A stretch of DNA of 64,000 nt, taken from positions 554,807-618,806 of the forward strand of contig JAQTUX010000001.1 of assembly GCA_028707125.1 (NCBI GenBank), in the 5' to 3' direction. The translations under genes and the position numbers were made by a program. Below, in pieces: positions 51,964-58,894 of the stretch (position 1 is the first letter of the stretch; each line of letters begins with the position of its first letter). This DNA is from Candidatus Omnitrophota bacterium. Its GTDB lineage: Bacteria; Omnitrophota; Gorgyraeia; Gygaellales; JAQTUX01. The notes under the pieces were generated by a model. That model saw only the letters and a program-made list of their open reading frames with translations, did no database searches and had not been told where the DNA came from.

Positions 51964-52584
51964 ATGATGAAAAAATTTATAAACCGTATTATCCGCGCCT
52001 CATTATTGGACGCGGCGCTGTACAAGGAAGCCGTCTCTGACAATAAGACAATGGGGCAGGCGGTAGGCGTGGTTGTGTTGGCCGGGCTGGCAGCGGGGCT
52101 GGCGGTTGCCGCGCAAGGGGGAGTGATCGCGCTCCTTATGGCTATCGCGGCATCTCTTCTCGGATGGTATATCTGGGCGTTCCTGATCTATTTTCTCGGC
52201 ACGCGGCTTATGCCCGGGCCGCAGACACAGGCGGATCTGGGCCAGTTGCTGCGCGCCGTCGGTTTTTCAAGCGCGCCGGGTATAGTCCGGATATTCGGTA
52301 TTATATATGCCATACAAAACCCTGTTTTTATGGGCGCTTCGATTTGGATGCTGGCCGCGATGATAATCGCGGCCAGGGAGGCGCTCAATTACAAAAGCAC
52401 CCTGCGCGCCATAGGCGTATGCGCTGTCGGCTGGATCATTCAGGCGGCGATTCTCGCGGCGCTGTTTTCTGTTTTGGGTGGAGGGGATCTGCTCAAGGGT
52501 ATTTCAAAAGACGCCGCGTCCGAAGATAAACCGGCTGCCCAACAGCAGGGAATTCAGAATAGCTTGGATTCCGCAGTTCGATAG
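51964..52584 (+). CDS. Yip1-family membrane protein
   Basis: A 206-aa protein with about five hydrophobic helices (from VVVLAGLAAGLAVAAQGGV onward; AFLIYFLGTRLMPGPQTQADLGQLLRAVGFSSAPG is the family core). Bacterial Yip1-domain proteins are membrane proteins of unknown role. AAAGGAG at 51954-51960 favours ATG 51964 or ATG 51967. It ends with a charged tail. It lies between two tRNA-Ser genes and their repeats. Confidence 0.8.
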   Translation: MMKKFINRIIRASLLDAALYKEAVSDNKTMGQAVGVVVLAGLAAGLAVAAQGGVIALLMAIAASLLGWYIWAFLIYFLGTRLMPGPQTQADLGQLLRAVGFSSAPGIVRIFGIIYAIQNPVFMGASIWMLAAMIIAAREALNYKSTLRAIGVCAVGWIIQAAILAALFSVLGGGDLLKGISKDAASEDKPAAQQQGIQNSLDSAVR

Positions 52585-52591
52585 ATTTAGC

Positions 52592-52619
52592 TTAGTTCTT
52601 AGCTCTTTTATCTTAGTTC
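52592..52619 (+). repeat. 7-nt tandem repeat upstream of tRNA-Ser(GGA)
   Basis: Four units in exact register: TTAGTTC, TTAGCTC, TTTTATC, TTAGTTC, then TG. The tract and its flank are closely similar to 55260-55287 before tRNA-Ser(GCT) and, inverted, to 54748-54775. Confidence 0.75.
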
Positions 52620-52628
52620 TGCATTTCT

Positions 52629-52713
52629 GGAGGGGTCGCGTAGTGGCCGAGCGCGCGTGCCTGGAGTGCACGTAACCCGCAAGGGTTCGAGAGTTCGAAT
52701 CTCTCCCTCTCCG
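52629..52713 (+). tRNA. tRNA-Ser (anticodon GGA)
   Basis: Acceptor GGAGGGG/CCTCTCC with one G-T pair, anticodon stem CGTGC/GCACG around CTGGAGT (anticodon GGA), long variable arm, T-arm GAGAG-TTCGAAT-CTCTC. Discriminator G at 52713; no CCA encoded. Confidence 0.93.
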
Positions 52714-52912
52714 TTTTAATTTTGCGACAAGCAAAATTAAACGGTACTGTACGAGCGTAGCGAGGCGACAAGCCGAGCAGCGAGTACAGTACCTGACAAT
52801 GTTTTTCGGCTCCGGCACCAAAATTAAATTTCCCGACAAGGGAAATTTTAACGGCACTAAAGCGAGCGTTAAACGGCCCGACAAGGGCCGTAGCGAGCGT
52901 AGTGCCTGACAC
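52711..52912 (+). repeat. tRNA-3'-end palindromic repeat, copy B (longest)
   Basis: A chain of hairpins beginning in the tRNA-Ser(GGA) 3' end: 52711-52725 with 52731-52744 around GACAA (one bulge); a 10-bp stem 52743-52752 with 52784-52793; an AT-rich stem around 52825-52852 with loop GACAA; and CGGCCC/GGGCCG around GACAA at 52874-52890. It ends in the same 27-nt tail as copies A and C (to TGACA at 52907-52911). Confidence 0.82.
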
Positions 52913-52937
52913 TCATTTTTACAAGGAGAAATCCAGG

Positions 52938-53516
52938 ATGACCAAGTCAATTAAAGGGACAAAGACAGAAAAAAACCTTTTAGCGGCGTTTGCCGGAGAA
53001 TCACAGGCGAGGAACAGATACACCTATTTTGCCTCGGCCGCCAGAAAAGAGGGCTATGAACAGATAGCCAATATCTTTACGGAGACCGCGGAAAATGAGA
53101 AAGAGCACGCCAAGGTATTCTTTAAATATCTTGAAGGCGGTGATGTGGAGATCACCGCCTCTTATCCCGCCGGGATGATCAAAGATACCAGGGCCAACCT
53201 TGGGGAAGCGGCAGCCGGAGAGAACCTGGAGTGGACCACCCTTTATTCGGATTTTGCTAAAACCGCTAAAGACGAGGGCTTTCCGGAGGTAGCGCGGTCA
53301 TTTGAACAGGTAGCCAAGGTGGAAAGGTTCCATGAGTCCAGATACAGAAAGTTGATCAATAATATATCTGACGGCGAGGTATTTAAGAAGAAGGCAGTGG
53401 TAAAATGGCACTGTATTAACTGCGGTTATGTCGCTGAGGGCGCTGAGGCGCCTAAAGAGTGCCCTGCTTGTAAGCATCCGCGGGCGTTCTATGAGGTTTT
53501 GAGCGAGAATTATTAG
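52938..53516 (+). CDS. rbr: Rubrerythrin
   Basis: A 192-aa peroxide-reducing protein of anaerobes. The N-terminal di-iron four-helix bundle shows [29 protein letters not shown] and the later [20 protein letters not shown]. The C-terminal rubredoxin domain has the paired CxxC sites CINCGYV and CPACKH. ATG 52938 is preferred over the upstream in-frame start at 52902, which lies in the repeat tail. Its stop overlaps the convergent DJ-1 gene. Confidence 0.96.
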   Translation: MTKSIKGTKTEKNLLAAFAGESQARNRYTYFASAARKEGYEQIANIFTETAENEKEHAKVFFKYLEGGDVEITASYPAGMIKDTRANLGEAAAGENLEWTTLYSDFAKTAKDEGFPEVARSFEQVAKVERFHESRYRKLINNISDGEVFKKKAVVKWHCINCGYVAEGAEAPKECPACKHPRAFYEVLSENY

Positions 53517-54040
53517 AGGATAACAGTTTCTTTCCCGCAGAGTTTTTCCGCTATCGCCAGCGCGAAGGACAGGGCAGTGGCCGGGCCGCGGCTGGTGATG
53601 ATATTTCCATCCACAACAACATCATCCTCTTTATAGGCTGTGTTTTTGCCGAAGCTGTCCTGCATCCCGGGATAGCAAGTCGCGGCCTTTCCTTTTAATA
53701 TCCCCGTGGGTATCAGCACCAGGGCAGGGGCCGCGCAGATAGCCGCGATTATCTTTCCTTCCTGATTCATTTTTATTAATAGGGATCTGACCTTATCCGA
53801 AGCGGCGAGATTTTTCGCTCCCAGGCTGCCTCCGGGCAGGACGCAGGCGTCAAAATCCGTCCCGGATTCCTCAAGTTTCTTATCGGCAACGACAACTAAT
53901 CCGCGCGAGCCCTTGATCTTGACATCTGTCAGCCCGGCCGCTATCACATCTACCCCGGCCCTTCTTAACACATCTATCGGGGTCACCGCCTCTATTTCTT
54001 CAAAACCTTCCGCGAGTATAACAATGGCTTTTTTTGGCAT
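53513..54040 (-). CDS. DJ-1/PfpI family protein
   Basis: A 175-aa DJ-1 superfamily protein: [28 protein letters not shown] at the N-terminus with the conserved Glu, the nucleophile elbow [11 protein letters not shown] with the reactive Cys near residue 101, and [14 protein letters not shown] at the C-terminus. Members act as glyoxalases, deglycase-like or stress proteins; the exact reaction is not certain. It converges on rubrerythrin with a 4-bp overlap. TAAGGAGGC precedes the ATG. Confidence 0.9.
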   Translation of the reverse strand: MPKKAIVILAEGFEEIEAVTPIDVLRRAGVDVIAAGLTDVKIKGSRGLVVVADKKLEESGTDFDACVLPGGSLGAKNLAASDKVRSLLIKMNQEGKIIAAICAAPALVLIPTGILKGKAATCYPGMQDSFGKNTAYKEDDVVVDGNIITSRGPATALSFALAIAEKLCGKETVIL

Positions 54041-54059
54041 ATCCGCCTCCTTAAGTATT

Positions 54060-54109
54060 ATTTTAACACCTTATTTCAGAGTTGCAATTTTCTTATATAT
54101 GGATATAAT
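54060..54109. promoter_or_regulatory. Divergent promoters sharing one palindromic -35 box
   Basis: TTGCAA at 54082-54087 is its own reverse complement. To the right, 16 bp on, TATAAT (54104-54109) serves the cyclophilin gene. To the left, 16 bp on, TAAAAT on the minus strand (54065-54060) serves the DJ-1 gene. Only one polymerase could use the shared box at a time. Confidence 0.55.
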
Positions 54110-54119
54110 AGAATAAGCC

Positions 54120-54662
54120 ATGAGGACGATTTTAGCCGTATTTCTAATATCAGGTTTGATGTTCAGCGCTTATGCCGAGGAGGGTGCTTTGGATGAGAAG
54201 GTCGCGGTTTTAGAGACAAATCAGGGCGTGATAAAGATAAAGTTGTATCCCGAGGCAGCGCCTAAGGCCTGCGAGAACTTCACGCGGTTGATCGGTGATG
54301 GTTATTACAACGGTCTCATATTCCACAGGGTGATCAAGGACTTCATGATTCAGGGCGGAGACCCTACCGGCACAGGCAGGGGAGGGGAGTCAATTTGGGG
54401 CGCGCCTTTTGAGGATGAAGTAACCTCACGGATTAAATTTGACAGGCCGGGGATCCTGGCGATGGCGAATGCCGGCCCCAATACCAACGGAAGCCAGTTT
54501 TTCATTACGACCGCGGCAACGCCCTGGCTCAATATGAAACATACTATATTCGGCGAGGTGATCTCCGGGTACGAAGCAGTTGAGAAGATAGAGAACGCGC
54601 CTGCCGACTCCTCCGACCGTCCGGTTAGCGAACAAAAGATCATAAAGGCATATTTAGAATAA
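54120..54662 (+). CDS. Cyclophilin-type peptidyl-prolyl isomerase
   Basis: A 180-aa exported cyclophilin. Signal peptide to about residue 19 (MFSAYAEE), then AVLETNQGVIKIKLYPEAAPKACENF, YYNGLIFHRVIKDFMIQGGDPTGTGRGG, and GSQFFITTAATPWLNMKHTIFGEV with the active-site residues. It folds envelope proteins. Predicted transcription starts about 4 nt before ATG 54120, so the mRNA is nearly leaderless. tRNA-Arg(ACG) begins 3 bp after its stop. Confidence 0.93.
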   Translation: MRTILAVFLISGLMFSAYAEEGALDEKVAVLETNQGVIKIKLYPEAAPKACENFTRLIGDGYYNGLIFHRVIKDFMIQGGDPTGTGRGGESIWGAPFEDEVTSRIKFDRPGILAMANAGPNTNGSQFFITTAATPWLNMKHTIFGEVISGYEAVEKIENAPADSSDRPVSEQKIIKAYLE

Positions 54663-54665
54663 AGC

Positions 54666-54739
54666 GCGCCCATAGCTCAATTGGATAGAGCACTTGCCTA
54701 CGGAGCAAGTTGTTGCTGGTTCGACTCCAGCTGGGCGCA
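54666..54739 (+). tRNA. tRNA-Arg (anticodon ACG, inosine substrate of TadA)
   Basis: Acceptor GCGCCCA/TGGGCGC, anticodon stem CTTGC/GCAAG around CTACGGA (anticodon ACG), T-arm GCTGG-TTCGACT-CCAGC. Discriminator A at 54739; no CCA encoded. A34 must be deaminated to inosine by TadA, whose gene begins 40 nt downstream. Confidence 0.95.
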
Positions 54740-54747
54740 TTAAAACA

Positions 54748-54775
54748 GAACTAAGAACTAAGAGTTAAGAACTAA
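54748..54775 (-). repeat. 7-nt tandem repeat upstream of tadA (inverted copy)
   Basis: GAACTAA, GAACTAA, GAGTTAA, GAACTAA in exact 7-nt register on the plus strand, i.e. TTAGTTC units on the minus strand. With the array at 55260-55287 it forms an inverted repeat bracketing tadA. Confidence 0.75.
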
Positions 54776-54779
54776 GATC

Positions 54780-55253
54780 GTGAAGCGGAATGATGAGTTT
54801 TATATGCGCCTGGCGCTGAAGGAGGCGCTGGCCGCCTCTGAGAAAGACGAGGTGCCTGTGGGAGCGGTGATAATCCACAAGGGGCAGATGATTGCCAAGG
54901 CGCACAATCAGATAGAGTCCCTGAAAGACCCTACCGCCCACGCGGAAATGATAGCCATAACGCAGGCGGCAAATTACCTGAAAAGCAAGTGGTTGTTGGG
55001 CGCGACGATTTATGTTACAATTGAGCCGTGCGCGATGTGCGCCGGCGCTCTGGTGCTTTCGCGCATAAAGAATATAGTATTCGGGGCAAAGGACCCCAAG
55101 ACCGGCGCCTGCGGCTCGGTGTTTGACATAGCGCGCCATAAAAAGCTTAACCACAGGATAAAGGTCTCCGGCGGCGTAATGGAAGCGGATTGCTCTTTAT
55201 TATTGAAGGAATTCTTTAAGAAAAAGCGGGCAAAGAACGCCGACCTGAGTTGA
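54780..55253 (+). CDS. tadA: tRNA adenosine(34) deaminase
   Basis: A 157-aa deaminase converting A34 to inosine in tRNA-Arg(ACG). The zinc site is H54-A-E56 with the catalytic Glu56, and P-C84-A-M-C87. EVPVGAVIIHKGQMIAKAHN and FGAKDPKTGACGSVFDI are typical TadA blocks. The start is GTG 54780, which is joined to the repeat array with no clear RBS. Its substrate tRNA gene is directly upstream on the same strand, which could couple their expression. Confidence 0.95.
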   Translation: MKRNDEFYMRLALKEALAASEKDEVPVGAVIIHKGQMIAKAHNQIESLKDPTAHAEMIAITQAANYLKSKWLLGATIYVTIEPCAMCAGALVLSRIKNIVFGAKDPKTGACGSVFDIARHKKLNHRIKVSGGVMEADCSLLLKEFFKKKRAKNADLS

Positions 55254-55259
55254 TTGATC

Positions 55260-55287
55260 TTAGTTCTTAGCTCTTAAATCTTAGTTC
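55260..55287 (+). repeat. 7-nt tandem repeat upstream of tRNA-Ser(GCT)
   Basis: TTAGTTC, TTAGCTC, TTAAATC, TTAGTTC in exact register, ending 9 nt before the tRNA. Nearly the same tract precedes tRNA-Ser(GGA). Confidence 0.75.
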
Positions 55288-55296
55288 TGCTTTTCT

Positions 55297-55385
55297 GGAG
55301 AGGTGGCTGAGCGGTCGAAAGCAACTCACTGCTAATGAGTTGACCTGGGAAACTGGGTCCCTGGGTTCAAATCCCAGCCTCTCCG
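55297..55385 (+). tRNA. tRNA-Ser (anticodon GCT)
   Basis: Acceptor GGAGAGG/CCTCTCC, anticodon stem ACTCA/TGAGT around CTGCTAA (anticodon GCT), long variable arm, T-arm CTGGG-TTCAAAT-CCCAG. Discriminator G at 55385; no CCA encoded. Confidence 0.95.
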
Positions 55386-55504
55386 TTTTCATTTCCCGAT
55401 AAGGGAAATGAAAACGGATACTTAACAAATGTAGCCGAGCGGCAAGCGAGGCCATTTGTTAAGTATCTTGAATGAACAGGGCCGTAGCGAGCGTAGTGCC
55501 TGAC
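55383..55504 (+). repeat. tRNA-3'-end palindromic repeat, copy C
   Basis: Hairpin 1 is a perfect 15-bp stem (55383-55397 with 55403-55417) around GATAA, starting with the last three bases of the tRNA. The remaining stretch, through the second hairpin and the 27-nt tail, differs from copy A by only about two bases. Confidence 0.85.
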
Positions 55505-55520
55505 ACGATATCATGAAATA

Positions 55521-55551
55521 TTTCGCACTTTAGCGAAAGATTTGGTATAAT
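55521..55551 (+). promoter_or_regulatory. Promoter with a palindromic operator-like element
   Basis: TATAAT at 55546-55551. The expected -35 position is occupied by an inverted repeat TTTCGC (55521-55526) and GCGAAA (55533-55538) instead of a consensus box, which could be an activator or repressor site. The remaining gap to the next gene holds an AAAGGA RBS at 55581-55586. Confidence 0.45.
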
Positions 55552-55594
55552 AGATAAAATAGCATTAACCAATTTCAGAGAAAGGACAGTGAAG

Positions 55595-56227
55595 GTGAAA
55601 AAAAAGCGTATCGTATTTTTCATGATCGTTTTTCTTTGTTTCTTTATCACCAGCGCTTTCGCGCGGTTCTCAGGCAAGCCGAGTTTCAGATTGGAAGAGT
55701 TATACAGGTTTGATATAAAGACGAGCAAAAGCAACCTGGTCATCACCCGCCTGAATGCCGCGTTAAGTTATCTGGGGGCCGGCAAGAAAGAGGCCTTTAA
55801 ATTAATACCGTATATTGAGGGCCAATGGAATCATAAGTATGACACGTGGATAAGGCATAAAGTCGGCCTGGAGATAGGCAGGGATATATTCAAGTGGCTA
55901 TACCTGGGCCAGGGGTTCCATTATGCCGATCTTGATGAGAACGACAGGGATAGGGAAATATTTCGTAAAGACGATACCGCGGAAGGCCTGACCCGCGTGA
56001 AAGTCAGTTTTCCGCTGCCGAAGATGAAGAATAAGCTCAAAGGCTACATAATGAACGAATTCACTTATAATTTAGAGGAGAACGAGGGGTACAGAAACGA
56101 CTCTATCATAGGCGCCGTAATGCCCATAGGCAAGAATGCCGAAGCGAACCTTGACTGGCGCCACATAGACAGGATCCATTATTACGACTCTGATACCGTA
56201 GAGGTTTCTCTCGCCTTATTGTTTTAA
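55595..56227 (+). CDS. DUF2490-like outer-membrane beta-barrel protein
   Basis: A 210-aa exported protein. Signal peptide (KKRIVFFMIVFLCFFITSAFA), then alternating beta-strand pattern throughout (LVITRLNAALSYLG, YIEGQWNHKYDTWIRHKVGLEIG, GYIMNEFTYNL) and a C-terminal Phe (VEVSLALLF), as in outer-membrane barrels of the DUF2490 type. GTG 55595 is preferred because the AAAGGA RBS lies 8 bp upstream; GTG 55589 is also in frame. Function unknown. Confidence 0.75.
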   Translation: MKKKRIVFFMIVFLCFFITSAFARFSGKPSFRLEELYRFDIKTSKSNLVITRLNAALSYLGAGKKEAFKLIPYIEGQWNHKYDTWIRHKVGLEIGRDIFKWLYLGQGFHYADLDENDRDREIFRKDDTAEGLTRVKVSFPLPKMKNKLKGYIMNEFTYNLEENEGYRNDSIIGAVMPIGKNAEANLDWRHIDRIHYYDSDTVEVSLALLF

Positions 56228-56242
56228 AATTTACAGTTTGAT

Positions 56243-57811
56243 ATGTCTTACGTCGTCTTTGCTAGGAAATGGCGGCCTCAGAAGTTCGACGAGGTAGTAG
56301 GCCAGGACCATATCGTCACTACCTTAAAGAACGCCATTCTGAAGGACCGCCTGGCTTACGCCTATCTTTTTGCCGGTTCAAAAGGCATAGGCAAGACCTC
56401 GACCGCGAGGATATTCGCCAAGTCCTTAAACTGCGTTAACGGCCCCACTGTTGAGCCCTGCCAGAAATGCGCTTCCTGCGTGGAGATAACCGAGGCAAGA
56501 AGCATGGATGTTATTGAAATAGACGGCGCCTCCAATACCGGAGTTGACAATATCCGCGAATTAAGGGAGAACGCCAAATTCTCCCCTGTGAACGGAAGGT
56601 ACAAGGTATACATCATTGATGAGGTGCATATGCTTTCCGATTCGGCGTTTAACGCCCTTCTCAAGATCCTTGAGGAGCCGCCGCAGCACGTCAAATTCAT
56701 TTTCGCCACCACGCACCCGCACAAGATACCCCCTACCATACTTTCGCGCTGCCAGCGGTTTGATTTTAACCGCATATCTACTTTGGGGATAATAGAGCAG
56801 TTGAAGAGGATAGCCGCGGCCGAGAACCTGAATATAGATAAGGAGATATTCTTCGCGATCGCCCGCGCTTCCGAGGGCTCTATGCGCGACGCCGAATCCA
56901 TCCTTGACCAGCTGGTATCTTTTTCAAAGGGCAAGGTCAGTATGGATGACGTGACTACCGTGCTTGGCTCGGTAGGGGATGACGCCCTTTTTGATATCGC
57001 CGATTCCGTTGCCAAAGGCGACTCACCGCGGGCGTTGGCGGCGCTGGACAAGATCATCAATGAGGGAAGGGACCTGGCAAATTTCCTTCAGAACCTCATC
57101 AGCCATTTCAGGAATCTTATGGTCGCCAAGATAAGCTCGGCTGATAAGGGGCTGCTTGACCTGCCCGATGAGATCTGCGCGCGCCTGCTTGAACAGAGCA
57201 AGGAGTTCTCTCTAAACGAACTCTTTTCCATATTCAACCTCCTGGTGAACACCCACGACGTCTCAAAGCGGCTTAATACTCTTAAGATCCCCATAGAGAT
57301 CGCGCTGGTAAAGTTGGCGTATCCTAAAAAAAAAGTTGAACCCCGAATAAATACTCCTAAACGCGAAAAAGAGCAGGCAGTTTCCGCGGACGCCCCCAGG
57401 CAGGAGCAGAAAAAGCCCCCTTCCGAGGTAAAGGCCGCGCAGGCGCAGCCAGGCCCGGCAGAGGATACCGTCCACATAGATTGCAGCAGCGTATTATCGG
57501 TATGGCAGGAACTTATCATGCGGATGGAAAAGATAAAGATGTCCATAGCCACTTACCTGCGGGAGTCAATGCCTGTGGCGGCCAAAGGCAGGCTGGTGAC
57601 GATAGCGCTGCCTAAGGACCTGGGTTTCCACAAAGAGGTCCTGGAGAAGAAGGAGAACAGGGCCATAATTGAGAACGGCCTGCAGGATCTATTGAAACAT
57701 AACGTCCATCTTGATTTTACCCTGGTGGAGCGAAAGCAAAGCGAGCCGGACAAGGAGTCCGAAGCTCTGATACAGTCCGCCCTTGACACATTCGGCGGGA
57801 AAATAGTCTGA
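56243..57811 (+). CDS. dnaX: DNA polymerase III subunits gamma/tau
   Basis: A 522-aa clamp-loader ATPase. Walker A is G45-S-K-G-I-G-K-T-S; the zinc module uses C64, C73, C76 and C79; Walker B is VYIIDEVHMLSDSAFNALLKILEEPP; the sensor region is PTILSRCQRFDF. A flexible Lys/Pro/Gln-rich linker (about 375-415) leads to the tau-like C-terminal domain. recR follows after 1 bp; the small YbaB/EbfC gene usual between them is missing. Confidence 0.95.
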   Translation: MSYVVFARKWRPQKFDEVVGQDHIVTTLKNAILKDRLAYAYLFAGSKGIGKTSTARIFAKSLNCVNGPTVEPCQKCASCVEITEARSMDVIEIDGASNTGVDNIRELRENAKFSPVNGRYKVYIIDEVHMLSDSAFNALLKILEEPPQHVKFIFATTHPHKIPPTILSRCQRFDFNRISTLGIIEQLKRIAAAENLNIDKEIFFAIARASEGSMRDAESILDQLVSFSKGKVSMDDVTTVLGSVGDDALFDIADSVAKGDSPRALAALDKIINEGRDLANFLQNLISHFRNLMVAKISSADKGLLDLPDEICARLLEQSKEFSLNELFSIFNLLVNTHDVSKRLNTLKIPIEIALVKLAYPKKKVEPRINTPKREKEQAVSADAPRQEQKKPPSEVKAAQAQPGPAEDTVHIDCSSVLSVWQELIMRMEKIKMSIATYLRESMPVAAKGRLVTIALPKDLGFHKEVLEKKENRAIIENGLQDLLKHNVHLDFTLVERKQSEPDKESEALIQSALDTFGGKIV

Positions 57812-57812
57812 T

Positions 57813-58412
57813 ATGGCAGGTTACCCTGAATTAGTAGAAGGCCTGATAGAGCAGTTAAATAAATTCCCCGGCATAGGAAGAAGGAGCGCCGAGCGGATCG
57901 TCTATTATATTCTGCGCAGCCCAACCAGCGAATTAAAGAAGCTGGTCAACGCGATCATAAAGGCAAAGGAGGGCATACGCCTGTGCAGGATATGCAACGG
58001 CTTTGCCGCCGGTGAGGTCTGTTCCATATGCGGCGATGAGAAGCGCGACAAGGGCACGATCTGCGTCGTGGAGGAGCCCAAGGATGTGAACGCGGTTGAA
58101 CGGGCAGGCGGCTACACCGGGCATTATCATGTCCTGCTTGGTTCTATTGCCCCGCTTGAGGGCAGGGGGCCGGAGGATCTTAAAGTCAATGAACTGATCC
58201 AGCGCATAAAGCAGAACGGGGTGAAAGAGATAATCCTTGCCACCGATTCTGATACGGAAGGCGAGGCAACCGCGCTTTATCTTGCCAGGCAGATCAGGCC
58301 TTTCGGGGCGAGCATCACGCGCATCGGCATAGGCCTGCCTATGGGCTCTAACCTTGAATATGCCGATTCCACCACTATTGCCCGCGCGCTTTCTTCCCGC
58401 AAACCGGTCTGA
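57813..58412 (+). CDS. recR: Recombination protein RecR
   Basis: A 199-aa RecFOR-pathway protein. N-terminal helix-hairpin-helix (LNKFPGIGRRSAERIVYYIL), zinc finger C58-x2-C61 and C70-x2-C73, and a Toprim domain from ICVVEEPKDVNAVERAG to VKEIILATDSDTEGEATALYLA. It helps load RecA at gaps. It follows dnaX by 1 bp and is the last housekeeping protein gene before the accessory island. Confidence 0.96.
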   Translation: MAGYPELVEGLIEQLNKFPGIGRRSAERIVYYILRSPTSELKKLVNAIIKAKEGIRLCRICNGFAAGEVCSICGDEKRDKGTICVVEEPKDVNAVERAGGYTGHYHVLLGSIAPLEGRGPEDLKVNELIQRIKQNGVKEIILATDSDTEGEATALYLARQIRPFGASITRIGIGLPMGSNLEYADSTTIARALSSRKPV

Positions 58413-58421
58413 TTTGCCCTA

Positions 58422-58449
58422 TTGACTTATCCCCGATTTAAAGTAAAAT
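58422..58449 (+). promoter_or_regulatory. Promoter for tRNA-Asn
   Basis: TTGACT at 58422-58427, a 16-bp spacer and TAAAAT at 58444-58449, about 30 nt before the tRNA. Confidence 0.6.
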
Positions 58450-58478
58450 AATATTCTGCTCTTTAAGATAGAATTCAT

Positions 58479-58551
58479 TCCCCTGTAGCTCAGTTGGTAG
58501 AGCGGGTGGCTGTTAACCACCATGTCCGAGGTTCGAGTCCTCGCGGGGGAG
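58479..58551 (+). tRNA. tRNA-Asn (anticodon GTT)
   Basis: Acceptor TCCCCTG/CGGGGGA with one T-G pair, D-stem GCTC/GAGC, anticodon stem GGTGG/CCACC around CTGTTAA (anticodon GTT), T-arm CGAGG-TTCGAGT-CCTCG. Discriminator G at 58551; no CCA. It marks the left border of the accessory island. Confidence 0.95.
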
Positions 58552-58559
58552 TAAAATTT

Positions 58560-58586
58560 GGCACCGAGCAATCGGTGCCTTTTTTT
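58560..58586 (+). terminator. Intrinsic terminator after tRNA-Asn
   Basis: A perfect 8-bp stem (GGCACCGA at 58560-58567 with TCGGTGCC at 58572-58579), loop GCAA, and seven T residues at 58580-58586. It is nested inside a larger inverted repeat (58538-58562 with 58589-58613). Confidence 0.92.
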
Positions 58587-58649
58587 GCGCCAAATTTTAC
58601 GAGCCCGCGAGGAAGAGGGTTGTTAAGGGGGAGACCGTCCCCCTTAAGC
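58587..58649. repeat. Inverted copy of the tRNA-Asn 3' end, plus a 10-bp hairpin
   Basis: GCCAAATTTTAC (58589-58600) and CCCGCGAGGA (58604-58613) are the reverse complements of the tRNA-Asn 3' flank (58551-58562) and 3' end (58538-58547). A perfect 10-bp stem around GACCG follows at 58623-58647. No gene is present. Confidence 0.75.
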
Positions 58650-58871
58650 ATCCGGCTGCATTGACGAAAAGGGGTGTCAGCGAGTCCGCCTTTGGCGGAC
58701 GAGCGTCAAGGGGAAAACCTATGGTTTTCCCCTTGAAGAGGAGCGACCGAAGGGAGCGACGACCTCGCGGGGGAGCCCCCAGTTAATGTCGCGACAGAGT
58801 CAGTGACAAAAATAATTGTGCCATTGTAACTATCTGCGGTATAATAAATAAGGATAAGGAGAACCGTCCCC
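58650..58871 (+). repeat. Promoter-bearing direct repeat, copy 1
   Basis: It begins ATCCGGCTGCATTGACG and ends GAGAACCGTCCCC, and shares both ends and about 100 bp of right-hand sequence with copy 2 at 59552-59722. Its middle differs, holding hairpins GTCCGCC/GGCGGAC and a 13-bp stem around TAT near 58708-58736. The right part carries TTGTGC (58816-58821), an 18-bp spacer and TATAAT (58840-58845), pointing rightward. Confidence 0.8.
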
Positions 58872-58894
58872 GGATATATTAAAATCCACGATGC

